From assembly GCF_009295515.1 (NCBI RefSeq), contig NZ_RQVV01000051.1, forward strand, positions 1-34,947: a stretch of 34,947 bases of DNA, in the 5' to 3' direction. Positions 7,956-17,775 of the stretch are shown here, in pieces. The DNA comes from Erwinia endophytica. GTDB lineage: Bacteria; Pseudomonadota; Gammaproteobacteria; Enterobacterales; Enterobacteriaceae. Under the pieces are notes generated by a model, which searched no databases, was not told the DNA's origin, and saw only the letters and a list, made by a program, of their open reading frames with translations. A program made the position numbers and the translations under genes. Position 1 is the stretch's first letter. Every line of letters starts with the position of its first letter.

Positions 7956-8804
7956 TTATGGTCTCCTGGGTTGATGTGTGTTGCTGGCGGCGACTCTTTT
8001 TTCAATCGCTATTTGTAAGACCTCAAGGACCAACGACATGATCCAGTAAATAATCGCGGCGGCAGTCAGCATTTCCATATAGCGAAACAGTGAACGACCA
8101 TAGGATTGTGCGAGGAACATGATTTCCCAAATCCCCATCACCGCAACCAGTGAAGAATCCTTGAGGGACGAAATAAACAACGAGGTGGCGGGCGGGACGA
8201 TAATCGGCATGGATTGCGGTAACACCACCAGCCAGAAAACTTGTGCCGGAGACAACCCCAGGCTTAAGGCCGACTCACGCTGGCTACGGGGCACGGCACT
8301 GATCCCCGCCCGAATAACCTCACTAAAATAGGCGCCATAGTTCAATGATAACGCCAATATACCGGCCGGTACGGCGGCAGGCACGAATCCAAACTGTGGC
8401 AAGCCCAGATAAATCAGCAGCACCTGCAATAGAAATGGCGTCCCCCGGAAAAAGGAGGCATAAAATGTGGCGACAGCAAACAGCACGGCATTATTTGACA
8501 TCCTGCCCAGCGCGACCACAAAACCCATCACCACCGCTATCGACATTGATACTGCGCATAAAAACAACGTCATCGCTGCACCCTGCAAGCCGCCCTGCGC
8601 GGTAAGATGCAGCCCTAAGAGCGCGGGTAACTTATCGAAGATGACCGAAAAATCCAGATTGAGCTTCCAGAAAAAAACCAATAACGCGACCAGCATCAGG
8701 ATCCAAACCAAAACGACCTAGCTGTTAAATCCAGCCAGCATGACAGAACGACCGGTGTCTTTGACCTCAGGTCGCGTTTTATGGGAACGGGTCGGTGCTG
8801 TCAT
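7956..8804 (-). pseudogene. Polar amino-acid ABC transporter permease, interrupted by an amber codon
   Basis: The natural start is ATG 8804, which overlaps the binding-protein stop (ATGA) and would give 282 residues. Codon 29 is TAG (8720-8718), between AGFNS and VVLVWILMLVALLVFFWKL, the first membrane helix. Downstream of the TAG the frame is intact. It carries several membrane segments and the EAA loop (QRESALSLGLSPAQVFWLVVLPQ) of HisM/GlnP-type permeases. A shortened product could begin at TTG 8711, which keeps all helices but has only a weak Shine-Dalgarno sequence. A single base change from TGG (Trp) or a Tyr codon could have made the TAG. It could be a recent null mutation, a reinitiation site, or a suppressed codon. 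No ATPase gene is linked. Confidence 0.75.
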
Positions 8805-9634
8805 GGCGAACTGATATCCTTGCCGAACCATTTCAGCGAAATTTTTGTCAGGGTGCCATCTTGATGCAGGCCATCGATTATCTGCGCCAGTTTGGCTTCC
8901 CACGCCGGGGAACCATGATCAACGGCGACCCAACCGCCATCGCTAAACAACGGAGGCTCAATAATCTTGAATTTCCCGCCTTTGGCTATTTGTCCCAGCG
9001 CGACCGTTTCCGCACTGATCAACGCATCAACACGTTTGCCGGTGCCCAACGCCAGATCTTTATATTCGATATCTTCCGTATCATAAATTTTAGCGGTCAC
9101 ATTATTAAATGGATAGATCAGCGGCTTTGCACCGTCATCCGCTATTTTCAGCGTCTTATTAATATAACGTTCATTCGTTGACCCGACACCGACGCCAACC
9201 GTTTTACCGGTTAAATCCGCAGGTCCATGAATAGTTTGATTATCGCTATTCACAATAATGTTGGTATGGCTAAAATAATAAGGGCGCACGAAAGATAATA
9301 CTTTTTCGCGGTCTTTGGTCTTTGAAATGGCACACACGCACACATCGTAACGACCAAACCAGTTGCCGCTTTCAATGACTGACCAGTCCGGCGTTTCAAC
9401 GCGTAATTTGACGCCTAACTTAGCGGCAATAGCCTTTGATACATCAATATCATAGCCCTCTTCCTCACCATTAGCGCCCAGTTGAGAGAACGGCGGATAA
9501 CTTTGGCTGACAACCTCTACCAGCGTTCCGGTTTTCGTCACCCTATCCAACGTGTCTCCGGCAAAAGCGGCCTGATTCAATGTTACAAGCAATAATCCGG
9601 CAAGCGCAACGTGACTGATATTACGCATTTTCAT
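8801..9634 (-). CDS. Periplasmic amino-acid-binding protein of an ABC transporter
   Basis: 277 residues with a signal peptide (positive N-terminus, hydrophobic core, cleavage after AAFA near residue 25). This is followed by a bacterial extracellular solute-binding family 3 domain: SYPPFSQLGANGEEEGYDIDVSKAIAAKLGVKL, WFGRYDVCVCAISKTKDRE, DLTGKTVGVGVGSTNE and KWFGKDI at the end. These are standard for binding proteins of polar amino acids. The first gene of the leftward three-gene operon with the permease and cutA, its stop codon overlaps the permease ATG. Exact ligand is not evident. ATG 9628 is a possible alternative start. Confidence 0.9.
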   Translation of the reverse strand: MKMRNISHVALAGLLLVTLNQAAFAGDTLDRVTKTGTLVEVVSQSYPPFSQLGANGEEEGYDIDVSKAIAAKLGVKLRVETPDWSVIESGNWFGRYDVCVCAISKTKDREKVLSFVRPYYFSHTNIIVNSDNQTIHGPADLTGKTVGVGVGSTNERYINKTLKIADDGAKPLIYPFNNVTAKIYDTEDIEYKDLALGTGKRVDALISAETVALGQIAKGGKFKIIEPPLFSDGGWVAVDHGSPAWEAKLAQIIDGLHQDGTLTKISLKWFGKDISSP

Positions 9635-9975
9635 TTATCGAACCTTATTACGGTTATTTTAAAATTCGGGCTTATGCTCTATGGGGCGGTGTTTTTTGTC
9701 AAAGTGATAATAATGAAATAAATATGCTAAATTTCGCTATAGCCGCGTTCATGGTTCTGTCAGCCATGATGTGGCGATTTAATAGCCGTTTTTTTCATCG
9801 CGTATTGCCCCTTCATTGCGCCCCATTGCTTCATGGCAGGGCAACGAAAAACGGCTTTTCATTATATGAAGCGGCACTAACGGCCCACATTTAATGTCCC
9901 GCTCTATATTCGCTGCATCATGGCATGGTTCATGCACGACCGACTGACGTCCTGTCACTCAGTCGGAGCAACACT
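9635..9975. other. Divergent intergenic region
   Basis: 341 bases between the leftward binding-protein gene and the rightward MFS gene. The left third is AT-rich and should hold the promoter of the binding-protein operon. The middle holds a large inverted repeat (see 9784-9856). The right part leads into the MFS gene's ribosome-binding site at about 9964. No gene seen. Confidence 0.5.
9784..9856. repeat. Large imperfect inverted repeat with T tract
   Basis: Outer arms AGCCGTTTTT (9784-9793) and AAAAACGGCT (9847-9856) are perfectly complementary. Inner arms TTGCCC (9805-9810) and GGGCAA (9839-9844) extend the structure, and TTTTC follows on the plus strand. A long hairpin could form in RNA from either strand. 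It may be a terminator-like element or the ghost of a small repeat. Confidence 0.45.
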
Positions 9976-11241
9976 ATGACCCACACCACGTTACTGAGCG
10001 TGCCAACTGTCAGCCAGAAGAAAAAATGGGGTCAGTTGGCTCTGGGGTTACTGTGCATGATCTCTATCTCCAGCCCGCAATATGTCTGGGCGCTTTTTAC
10101 CCGGCCATTAATGACCCGGCTACAGGCGCCGTTGAGCGAAATTCAGCTCACTTTCTCGTTGCTGATTATTCTGCAAACGTTCTTTTCGCCGTTTCAGGGC
10201 CGGCTGATTGAGCGTTTTGGCCCACGCCGCCTGATATCTCTGGGCACGGCACTGACCGGCGTTAGCTGGATTATCGCCTCTCAGATCCATTCTTTAATCG
10301 GGCTATACCTCTCTTATGGTGTGCTGGGCGGCCTGGGCACTGGCATTGTTTATATCGGCGTGGTCGGGTTGATGGTCCGTTGGTTCCCGGAAAAACGCGG
10401 CTTCGCCACCGGGATGGTGGCTGCGGGATACGGTATGGGCGCCATATTGACAACTTTTCCGATCAGCCACTCGCTGGCGATAAAAGGTCTGGAAAACACC
10501 CTCTGGCAGTTTGGTTTGCTGATGACGGTGGTTGGCTTTCTCGCCAGCCAGGGACTACGTACACCACATCATCAGGCACCTGCCATCAGCAGCCCCTCGC
10601 TGCAGATGACCACCAAAGACTTCACCTCACGGGAAATGCTGCGCCAGCCGCTGTTCTGGCTGATGTTCATCATGATGACGATGATGTCGACTTCCGGCCT
10701 GATGGTGACCTCGCAGATGGCCATCTTCGCCAGTGATTTTGGTATTACGTCGGTTAGCGTATTAGGAATGGCGGCGCTACCGCTGGCAATGAGTATCGAT
10801 CGCTTAATGAATGGTCTGACACGGCCGGTATGCGGGTATCTTTCCGATCGCCTGGGTCGCGAGCCGATGATGTTTATCGCATTCGGTCTGGAAGGGTGCG
10901 CGATGATATTGTGGCTGTTATGCCAGCAAGATCCGCTGTTATTTGTGTTGCTTTCCGGGGTGGTCTTCTTTGGTTGGGGCGAAATCTTTTCACTGTTTCC
11001 TGCGACACTGACCGATACCTTCGGTAGCCGTTTCGCAACCGCCAACTACGGCTGGCTGTATATCTCACAGGGGATTGGTTCGATTTTGGGCGGTCCGCTC
11101 GCGGCGTTGCTTTATCAGCATACTGGACGTTGGGGGGTGGTATTTTGGTGTGCCATCAGCCTGGATATTGTCTGTGCCTTGCTGGCACTGCTGGTGCTGA
11201 AACCCTGGCGTGCGCGTTTTATGCGCCAGGCGCAAGCATGA
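9976..11241 (+). CDS. MFS transporter, oxalate/formate antiporter-like
   Basis: 421 residues from ATG 9976 (GGAG seven bases upstream); the longer frame from 9925 lacks a ribosome-binding site. Twelve hydrophobic segments can be traced. Early motifs are SSPQYVWALFTRPL and LSEIQLTFSLLIILQTFFSPFQGRLIERFGPRRLI, which contains the loop 2-3 MFS signature. GYLSDRLGREPMM is the equivalent loop in the second half. This pattern matches OxlT-type carriers, which exchange oxalate for formate or carry other small carboxylates. The Arg and Lys residues that bind oxalate in OxlT cannot be placed with certainty here. No oxalate decarboxylase gene is nearby, so the substrate is open. Confidence 0.85.
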   Translation: MTHTTLLSVPTVSQKKKWGQLALGLLCMISISSPQYVWALFTRPLMTRLQAPLSEIQLTFSLLIILQTFFSPFQGRLIERFGPRRLISLGTALTGVSWIIASQIHSLIGLYLSYGVLGGLGTGIVYIGVVGLMVRWFPEKRGFATGMVAAGYGMGAILTTFPISHSLAIKGLENTLWQFGLLMTVVGFLASQGLRTPHHQAPAISSPSLQMTTKDFTSREMLRQPLFWLMFIMMTMMSTSGLMVTSQMAIFASDFGITSVSVLGMAALPLAMSIDRLMNGLTRPVCGYLSDRLGREPMMFIAFGLEGCAMILWLLCQQDPLLFVLLSGVVFFGWGEIFSLFPATLTDTFGSRFATANYGWLYISQGIGSILGGPLAALLYQHTGRWGVVFWCAISLDIVCALLALLVLKPWRARFMRQAQA

Positions 11242-11260
11242 CACCGCGATCTCTTGAATA

Positions 11261-11283
11261 ACGGGGCGGTAACGTTGCCCCGT
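11261..11283 (+). terminator. Stem-loop after the MFS gene
   Basis: ACGGGGC and GCCCCGT form a perfect 7-bp stem around a 9-base loop, 19 bases after the MFS stop codon. A T tract is lacking. Location and symmetry fit a terminator. Confidence 0.5.
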
Positions 11284-11302
11284 CATCCGGTTCAGGCAAT
11301 GA

Positions 11303-11587
11303 ACCCATCCCCAGGTGTTACAAACCGTCTATCACAGCCTGGAGAATGAAGCGGACTGGCTGAAAACCCACCCTGACGATGCGGCGAAAATTCTCTCGCC
11401 ACTATGGGGCAATCTCGATCCGGCCATCGTTAAACAAGCCAATAGCCATCGTAGTTATCAGGTCAGGCCCGTCACCAAAAACGACCTTGGTGAACAACAG
11501 CAGATCGCCGATGTGTTTTTTCAGGCGAAATTGTTGCCCCGAGCCGTTGATGCGCGAGATGTTTCACTGTGGCAACCTGCCCCTTGA
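11303..11587 (+). pseudogene. Sulfonate/nitrate-type ABC binding protein, C-terminal remnant
   Basis: About 90 residues (LENEADWLKTHPDDAAKIL, WGNLDPAIVKQANSHRSYQV, QQIADVFFQAKLLPRAVDARD) match the last third of SsuA/TauA-type periplasmic binding proteins. There is an in-frame stop just upstream at 11300-11302. The N-terminal two thirds, including the signal peptide, are missing, and there is no start site. It is a decayed gene left between the MFS gene and the convergent kbaY. Confidence 0.7.
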
Positions 11588-11630
11588 TATCCGCAGCGCC
11601 TTGTACCTGTCGCCCAGGCGGGTGCGTCCT

Positions 11631-12488
<858 letters not shown>

Positions 12489-13667
12489 TTAACCCTGCAC
12501 GTTGCTCACGCCTGAACCGTGAAACGGATAAATAACCACCCCCTGTACCACCCGATTCACCTCCCCGTTAGGACTGGGGTTATCGGGTGAAAGTTGATGG
12601 TGAAGCGAACGTTCAAAAGCCAGCATTTGCAGAAACAGCAAATACGGGAATATCATCCATAACGCCTCATGATCATCATGCAGTGCCAGCGTATCGGTCA
12701 TACCATGTTGATGATGGCTTAAACCAACCAGTTGTAACGCGCGATTGTTGTGTTGCAATTCCCGCCACAGATCACGTTCATAACGCCGGGTGTAAGCATC
12801 AGGCGAAAACATCATCACCAACAGCGTCTGACCATCGATCATGAATTTTGGCCCATGGCGCACGCCTAACGGGGTATCGAAGCGGGTCATATCTTTTCCT
12901 GCGGTCAGTTCCAGCATTTTTAGCGCCGCCTCTTCCGCTATTCCGGCAAAGGGCCCACTCCCCAGGACGAGGTAACGCTGAAACGCACTGCTGGCGATCT
13001 TTTTGCTCTGCGGCGACAGCGTCTCGCGCAGCTGACGACAGCAATCGGTCATTCTTTGCAACGCATGCCGCCAGTCTGGCAGGGTCTCCCCCGCCAGCAT
13101 CAACGCCGCCGACAGTAACATACAGCTAAAGCTGGAGGTCATCGCAAAGCTCTGATCATGGCTGCCTTCCGGCATGATCATGCGACAGGCTCGCGGATTA
13201 TCCTGTGCATACTGCGCCAGTTGGCTGTGCGGATTACAGGTGATTATCAGGTGATAACACTGCGGCAGCAGTTGATCAGCCAGTTGCACGCTGGAGAGAC
13301 TTTCCGGACTGTCGCCGGAACGCGCGAAGGACACCAGCAACGTTGGACGGCTGGCGCTAAGATATTGCATCGGTGCAGCGACGATATCGGTGGTCCCCCA
13401 GGCGATGACATCACGGTCGATTTTTTCACGCAGCCAGGGGGCCAGCGCACGGCCAACAAACGCTGAGCTACCGGCACCGGACAAAATAATACGGAGATCA
13501 GCTTGTGCCAGAATCGGCGCCAGAAAAGTAAACCAGTCTGGCTTATGTGTGATCAGTTCATCGCCAAGCGTCTGCCATAAATCGGGTTGTTGCCAGATTT
13601 CCGACGCGGTATGTTGTGCCTGATGCTGACATAACCATGCGTAGTCATAAAAAAACATCTCGGACAT
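12489..13667 (-). CDS. agaS: AgaS-type sugar isomerase/deaminase (galactosamine-6-phosphate)
   Basis: 392 residues, close to E. coli AgaS. Two SIS (sugar isomerase) domains are visible. The first has SGAGSSAF (63-70) and SFARSGDSPES (113-123); the second has VLGSGPFAGIAEEAALKMLELTAG followed by GVRHGPKFM, typical of aminosugar isomerases such as the GlmS C-terminal domain. AgaS converts galactosamine 6-phosphate to tagatose 6-phosphate plus ammonia. It sits between kbaZ and kbaY with nearly no intergenic space; AAAGGAG overlaps the kbaZ stop. This is the strongest hint that the locus handles an aminosugar rather than plain galactose. Confidence 0.88.
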   Translation of the reverse strand: MSEMFFYDYAWLCQHQAQHTASEIWQQPDLWQTLGDELITHKPDWFTFLAPILAQADLRIILSGAGSSAFVGRALAPWLREKIDRDVIAWGTTDIVAAPMQYLSASRPTLLVSFARSGDSPESLSSVQLADQLLPQCYHLIITCNPHSQLAQYAQDNPRACRMIMPEGSHDQSFAMTSSFSCMLLSAALMLAGETLPDWRHALQRMTDCCRQLRETLSPQSKKIASSAFQRYLVLGSGPFAGIAEEAALKMLELTAGKDMTRFDTPLGVRHGPKFMIDGQTLLVMMFSPDAYTRRYERDLWRELQHNNRALQLVGLSHHQHGMTDTLALHDDHEALWMIFPYLLFLQMLAFERSLHHQLSPDNPSPNGEVNRVVQGVVIYPFHGSGVSNVQG

Positions 13668-13670
13668 CGT

Positions 13671-14957
13671 TTACTCCTTTACTGTCAGCTGACAGGCATC
13701 CGTGTAATCACGTAATACCTTGCCAATATGCCAGGAAACCCAGCTTTCCGGGTCAGCACTGAGCTCGCCGCACTGGCACAGACGCGCCTGTTCAGGCAGA
13801 TATTGGCTCAACAACCCTAACGGTGCCGGATAATGGCGGAGGTTATTGAGCAGACGGTCTACCGCGGCGTTGACCTGTGGGAATGGCCAGTAGTAACGCA
13901 CGCGATCGCTCAAACTGTATTGGCGTAATAAATGCTGTTGCGCGGCATTACCATGATAATAACGTTGCCACATCGCGGGTTGCTGGCACATCACCTGATC
14001 AATGCAGGCGAGAAGCTGCGACTGTCGCGGTGGTTCAATCCATTGTTGTTCAACATGCGCCAGCGCGAATAATGCTTCGCGTAAAGCGAAAGTGAGAGCC
14101 GGTCCGACTTTTAAAATAGCAAAGTGATCAATGACTAACTGTCGACAGGCGGCGGCGGTCTGATAATCGGTTGAATGCGCTTCATATACCAACCCCGGCT
14201 GCTGCTGAATAAACTGACTTAGCGCCGTCGCCGGTTGTGGCCGGTAATGCGCCACCGATTGATGGTCAAACTCCACACCCGGCTGAACCACCACCGCCAC
14301 CACCCGTCGCCAGACCTCAGCCAATCCGGCCTGACGCCAGGCTTGCTGATGCGCGACCAGTGTAGCGTCGACGGCCGCAGGCGTGGTCACGGCAATAGTG
14401 GACAGCGTTTCCTGTGCGCCGCCGGGCACGGGCACTTCAGTGCCCACCACATAGACCGGCGCTTCGCCGCCACTGGTATGCCAGGCCTGTTCGGCCACCT
14501 GACATAATCTGGCAGCGCGTTGCGCAATCTCTTCATCCGACAACGGCTGCGGGTCATGCAGACAGGACATGGAACAATCAAGATGGATCTTGCGAAACCC
14601 CGCACGCACATAATCCGCCACCAGTTGTTCAGCCAGTCGCATTGCTTCGCTGGCGGGACAGTCCTGCCAAACATTAGGACCAAGATGATCACCGCCTAAC
14701 CACAGTTGGTCTGGCGCTAACCCATATTCCGCCGCCATCTCGCCGACCCTCTGCCGAAAATCGACCGGCGTCATGCCGGTATAGCCGCCGAATTGATTCA
14801 CCTGATTCGAGGTAGCCTCGATCAATAGCGGTTGCTGCCGTAACGCCGCCTGTTGGATCGCGGCGCGTATTACCCAGGGATGCGCGGAACACACCGCATA
14901 AATTCCGATCGCCTCGCCAGCTTTATGCCTGGCAATAAGACTCATTAGCTGCTGCAT
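13671..14957 (-). CDS. kbaZ: Tagatose-bisphosphate aldolase accessory subunit
   Basis: 428 residues, the length of GatZ/KbaZ. Key stretches are IGIYAVCSAHPWVIRAAI, LIEATSNQVNQFGGYTGM, WLGGDHLGPNVWQ, FRKIHLDCSMSC, VGTEVPVPGGAQE and FAILKVGPALTFALREALFAL, all conserved in the family. The protein has a TIM-barrel-like fold and is thought to act as a chaperone-like or non-catalytic subunit for KbaY/GatY. First gene of the leftward operon; GAGG lies eight bases before ATG 14957. It diverges from the sugar kinase gene. Confidence 0.9.
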   Translation of the reverse strand: MQQLMSLIARHKAGEAIGIYAVCSAHPWVIRAAIQQAALRQQPLLIEATSNQVNQFGGYTGMTPVDFRQRVGEMAAEYGLAPDQLWLGGDHLGPNVWQDCPASEAMRLAEQLVADYVRAGFRKIHLDCSMSCLHDPQPLSDEEIAQRAARLCQVAEQAWHTSGGEAPVYVVGTEVPVPGGAQETLSTIAVTTPAAVDATLVAHQQAWRQAGLAEVWRRVVAVVVQPGVEFDHQSVAHYRPQPATALSQFIQQQPGLVYEAHSTDYQTAAACRQLVIDHFAILKVGPALTFALREALFALAHVEQQWIEPPRQSQLLACIDQVMCQQPAMWQRYYHGNAAQQHLLRQYSLSDRVRYYWPFPQVNAAVDRLLNNLRHYPAPLGLLSQYLPEQARLCQCGELSADPESWVSWHIGKVLRDYTDACQLTVKE

Positions 14958-15262
14958 GGCAAGCCCTCATCGCATCATTCGCGCCTCGACAGACCGTCGT
15001 TAGACCAACGCAATCTAACGGAAGATAAAGGAATTAATCAATCATTATTTTGATCTTTTGTGATTATTTAAATAAATACAGCTTTTTTGACGTCGTAAAA
15101 TGAGGATAAAACACCCATTAAATGGCCTTACAAAGCCATATGAAAATAAAATAATCAATATTAATCAATGTTTGATTTTTTTATAACTCTGTGTCTTGAA
15201 TAACGTGGAGAACAGGCATCACCCTGTACAACCGGAGCGAACTCCAGCACAAGGTGGAGAAC
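14958..15262. promoter_or_regulatory. Divergent promoter region between kbaZ operon and sugar-kinase operon
   Basis: 305 bases, strongly AT-rich in the middle, without a gene. It contains three AATCAAT heptamers (15036-15042, 15153-15159, 15163-15169) and an inverted TTGATT at 15172-15177. It also has a 12-bp palindrome TTATTTAAATAA at 15064-15075 and TGTGATTATTT at 15059-15069. TGTGATTATTT recurs at 16338-16348 before the ABC binding-protein gene. DeoR-family sugar regulators often bind arrays of such repeats, and TGTGA is also the CRP half-site. Which protein binds which element is inference. Confidence 0.55.
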
Positions 15263-16222
15263 ATGAAACGGGTAATGGGAATCGATAGTGGCGGGAGCAA
15301 AACCTTGCTGGCACTGGCCGATACCGCTGGCAGGCTGCGCTTGCTGAACACAGGAAGCACCCTTGATCCGCTCGCGGATACGCAATGGTCACAAACACTT
15401 AGCGCGATGTTACCGGCTAAACAACTGCTGACAACACACGTCAGCTATGCGGTGGCGGGCTTGCCGCGATATGGCGAGGATGTCCGGCAATCCAGACGAC
15501 AGGCACAGGCGATTAGTGCACTGTTACCTTGCCCGACCACTCTGGAAAATGATGTGCGTATCGCGTTTGACGGTGCGCTCCCCGGCATGGCAGGAGTACT
15601 GATCCTGGCCGGAACCGGCTCCATGGCATGGGCCAGCCATCATCAACCCGACAGCGAGCATATTCGCGTCGGCGGCTGGGGAGAAGATATCGGTGACGAA
15701 GGCAGCGCGTACTGGATTGGCAACCAGGCGATTATTGCGACCTGCCGCCATCTTGATGGGCGCCAGGCCGCGCCCGCGCTCACTCTTTATCTCTGCCAAC
15801 ACTTTGCAATAAAGCCAGAAAGGCTGATCGAATATTACTTCGCGCTGGGTCGCACACGCCGTCAACGCGTCGCCAGCCTGGCTCAGGGCGTGGCGCAACT
15901 GGCCGAACAGGGCGATCAACCGGCACAACACATCTTACGTCAGGCCGCCCAGCACCTGGCGGAACATCTTACCACCGCCTGGCGCCGTATTGGCGGTCGT
16001 GGTCCGTTAACATGGAGTTATGCCGGCGGCGTATTCAACAGTCGCTTACTGCGGCAGTATCTGGTTGAAATAATAAAAAATAGCGCTACTGCGCCTCGTC
16101 TGCCGCCGATTGGCGGTGCGCTGCTGCGAGCGGCGCAGCAGGCTGGCTGGCAACCAGACGCGACCTGGATTAATCAACTTGCCGAAGATCTGCAACAACA
16201 GTTAGGCAGCGTACAACAATAA
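15263..16222 (+). CDS. BadF/BadG-family sugar kinase (aminosugar kinase candidate)
   Basis: 319 residues from ATG 15263 (AAGGTGGAG five bases upstream; GTG 15254 would also be in frame). The ASKHA fold is recognised from GIDSGGSKTLLALAD (phosphate-1 loop, residues 6-20), ILAGTGSMAW (phosphate-2) and GGWGEDIGDEGSAYWIG, plus SYAGGVFNS near the C-terminus. The same family includes eukaryotic and bacterial N-acetylglucosamine kinases. Since the locus imports its sugar by an ABC system, which does not phosphorylate, a kinase is required to make the substrate of AgaS. This gene is the obvious candidate. It is divergent from kbaZ and followed, after 242 bases, by the transporter genes. Confidence 0.85.
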   Translation: MKRVMGIDSGGSKTLLALADTAGRLRLLNTGSTLDPLADTQWSQTLSAMLPAKQLLTTHVSYAVAGLPRYGEDVRQSRRQAQAISALLPCPTTLENDVRIAFDGALPGMAGVLILAGTGSMAWASHHQPDSEHIRVGGWGEDIGDEGSAYWIGNQAIIATCRHLDGRQAAPALTLYLCQHFAIKPERLIEYYFALGRTRRQRVASLAQGVAQLAEQGDQPAQHILRQAAQHLAEHLTTAWRRIGGRGPLTWSYAGGVFNSRLLRQYLVEIIKNSATAPRLPPIGGALLRAAQQAGWQPDATWINQLAEDLQQQLGSVQQ

Positions 16223-16464
16223 TAAAGTCCTATGACCGGCTGTCAGCCCTTTAGCACCGAGGCCTGGCGCCTGCTGGCGGCATATTTGACGCGTAAAATC
16301 ACAATATAAATCATAAAAAACCAAATATTGTATTGACTGTGATTATTTTTGCCGCAAGGATGAGAGCGCAATAAATCATCACCTGGAAAAATGGGTTATT
16401 CGATAGCGCGTCGGCCCCTGCATGACCGGCGATAACTTTGATCTCAATCTTTTTGGAGTGTTCG
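16223..16464 (+). promoter_or_regulatory. Promoter region of the ABC sugar transporter operon
   Basis: 242 bases between the kinase stop and the binding-protein ATG. The section 16295-16350 is AT-rich and symmetric: AATCACA and TGTGATT (16339-16345) face each other about 40 bases apart, and TGTGATTATTT (16338-16348) repeats the motif in the kbaZ/kinase promoter. This supports common control of the three transcription units. Confidence 0.5.
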
Positions 16465-17754
16465 ATGAAGCGCATAAAGACCAGGGTAATAACATCGCGC
16501 CTTGCCTCAGGGATCCTTGCCAGCCTGATTTACCTTGTCAGTTCAGAGTCCGCCAGCCAGGCCGCAGAAAACCTGAACGGTAAATCCATCACCGTGCTGT
16601 TGCCCAGCCCAGGTTATCCCGCTGCCGAAATCAAAAAGTTCGAGGCCCAAACCGGCATTAACGTTGATCAACAAACCCTGGCCTGGGATCAATTGCGTAC
16701 CCGTATTGTCACCGCATTAGTGGCGGGAACCTCACCCGCGGACGTTATCGAACTGGACTGGTCATGGGTGGGACAATTTGGCGCCGCCGCATGGTTAACC
16801 CCCCTCGACGGCAGTCTTAATGCCGACTTGTTAAAACACATCGCCATCACTCCCATCTTCAAATATCAGGGGAAACTACTTGGCGCGCCTTATAACAACG
16901 ATTTCAAAATGCTGGTCTATAACAAAGCGCAATTGACCAAAGCCGGTATTCAACATCCCCCCACGACGCTGGATGAACTGCTGGCGGATGGTAAAGCGTT
17001 AAAGGACAAAGCGGGGGTGAAATACCCTTTTGGCCTGCCTCTGAGCGTGGGAGAAGCGACGTCCACCGCCTGGTTCCTGCTGACCATGATGTATAACGGC
17101 GAGGTTTTCACGAACCAACTGAAACCGGCGTTTACCCGTAAAGATTCCGCCGGTTACAAGGCGCTGTCGTTTATCAAACAGGCGCTGGATGCCGGTTTAA
17201 TTGATCCTGCCGCGACCAACTACGGCAACGAAGAGGTCCGTGCCATGTTCAAGAGCGGCGACGTCAGTATGATCCTGTCCGACGGTCCCGGACCGCTGTC
17301 GACCTATAACGATAAAACGCAGTCCAAAATCGCCGGTAACGCTTTCGCGGCGGTGGTGCCCAACATCACTGGCACCAGCAAAACTTACGGTCTGCCTGAA
17401 GCGCTGGCTATCCCACACGCCTCAACACAAAAAGCCGCAGCGGAAGCCTTTATTAACTGGATGATCGACCCGCAACATCAGGTGCCAATTTATATCGCCG
17501 CCGGGACCCTGCCGACCAGTACCCCGGCGCTGATCACACTAAATAAGGCCGAAAAACTGCAGAGCGGCGACGCCATTTTGCAACAAATCGGCGGTATCGG
17601 CCCGTTGTTCGCCGCTGGCACACCGTCATGGTATCCGGCCTTCAGCAGCGGCGCCGCCTCGGCAATCAACGCGATGGCCAAAGGCCAGCTCAGCGTGGAT
17701 GAAGCGGCGAAAGCGATCGCGGATGCCGCGAACAGTGCGATGGCGGGCGAATAA
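16465..17754 (+). CDS. ABC transporter sugar-binding protein
   Basis: 429 residues from ATG 16465 (GGAG eight bases upstream). An N-terminal signal peptide (KRIKTR, hydrophobic stretch, cleavage near ASQA-AEN) exports it. The mature protein is a family 1 extracellular solute-binding protein as in the MalE/UgpB/RafE group: FEAQTGINVDQQTL, DQLRTRIVTALVAGTSPADVIELDW, GAPYNNDFKMLVYNKAQL, PEALAIPHASTQKAAAEAFINWM. First gene of a complete CUT1-type importer with the two permeases downstream and an ATPase after the GH4 gene. The ligand is expected to be an oligosaccharide that the GH4 enzyme can split. Confidence 0.9.
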   Translation: MKRIKTRVITSRLASGILASLIYLVSSESASQAAENLNGKSITVLLPSPGYPAAEIKKFEAQTGINVDQQTLAWDQLRTRIVTALVAGTSPADVIELDWSWVGQFGAAAWLTPLDGSLNADLLKHIAITPIFKYQGKLLGAPYNNDFKMLVYNKAQLTKAGIQHPPTTLDELLADGKALKDKAGVKYPFGLPLSVGEATSTAWFLLTMMYNGEVFTNQLKPAFTRKDSAGYKALSFIKQALDAGLIDPAATNYGNEEVRAMFKSGDVSMILSDGPGPLSTYNDKTQSKIAGNAFAAVVPNITGTSKTYGLPEALAIPHASTQKAAAEAFINWMIDPQHQVPIYIAAGTLPTSTPALITLNKAEKLQSGDAILQQIGGIGPLFAAGTPSWYPAFSSGAASAINAMAKGQLSVDEAAKAIADAANSAMAGE

Positions 17755-17775
17755 TGATCGGCGGAGGTGACGGGT

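Noticed and set aside
10572..11045. Minus-strand open frame of 157 codons inside the MFS gene.
   Set aside because: Antisense shadow of a clear membrane protein; low-complexity composition and no start signal.
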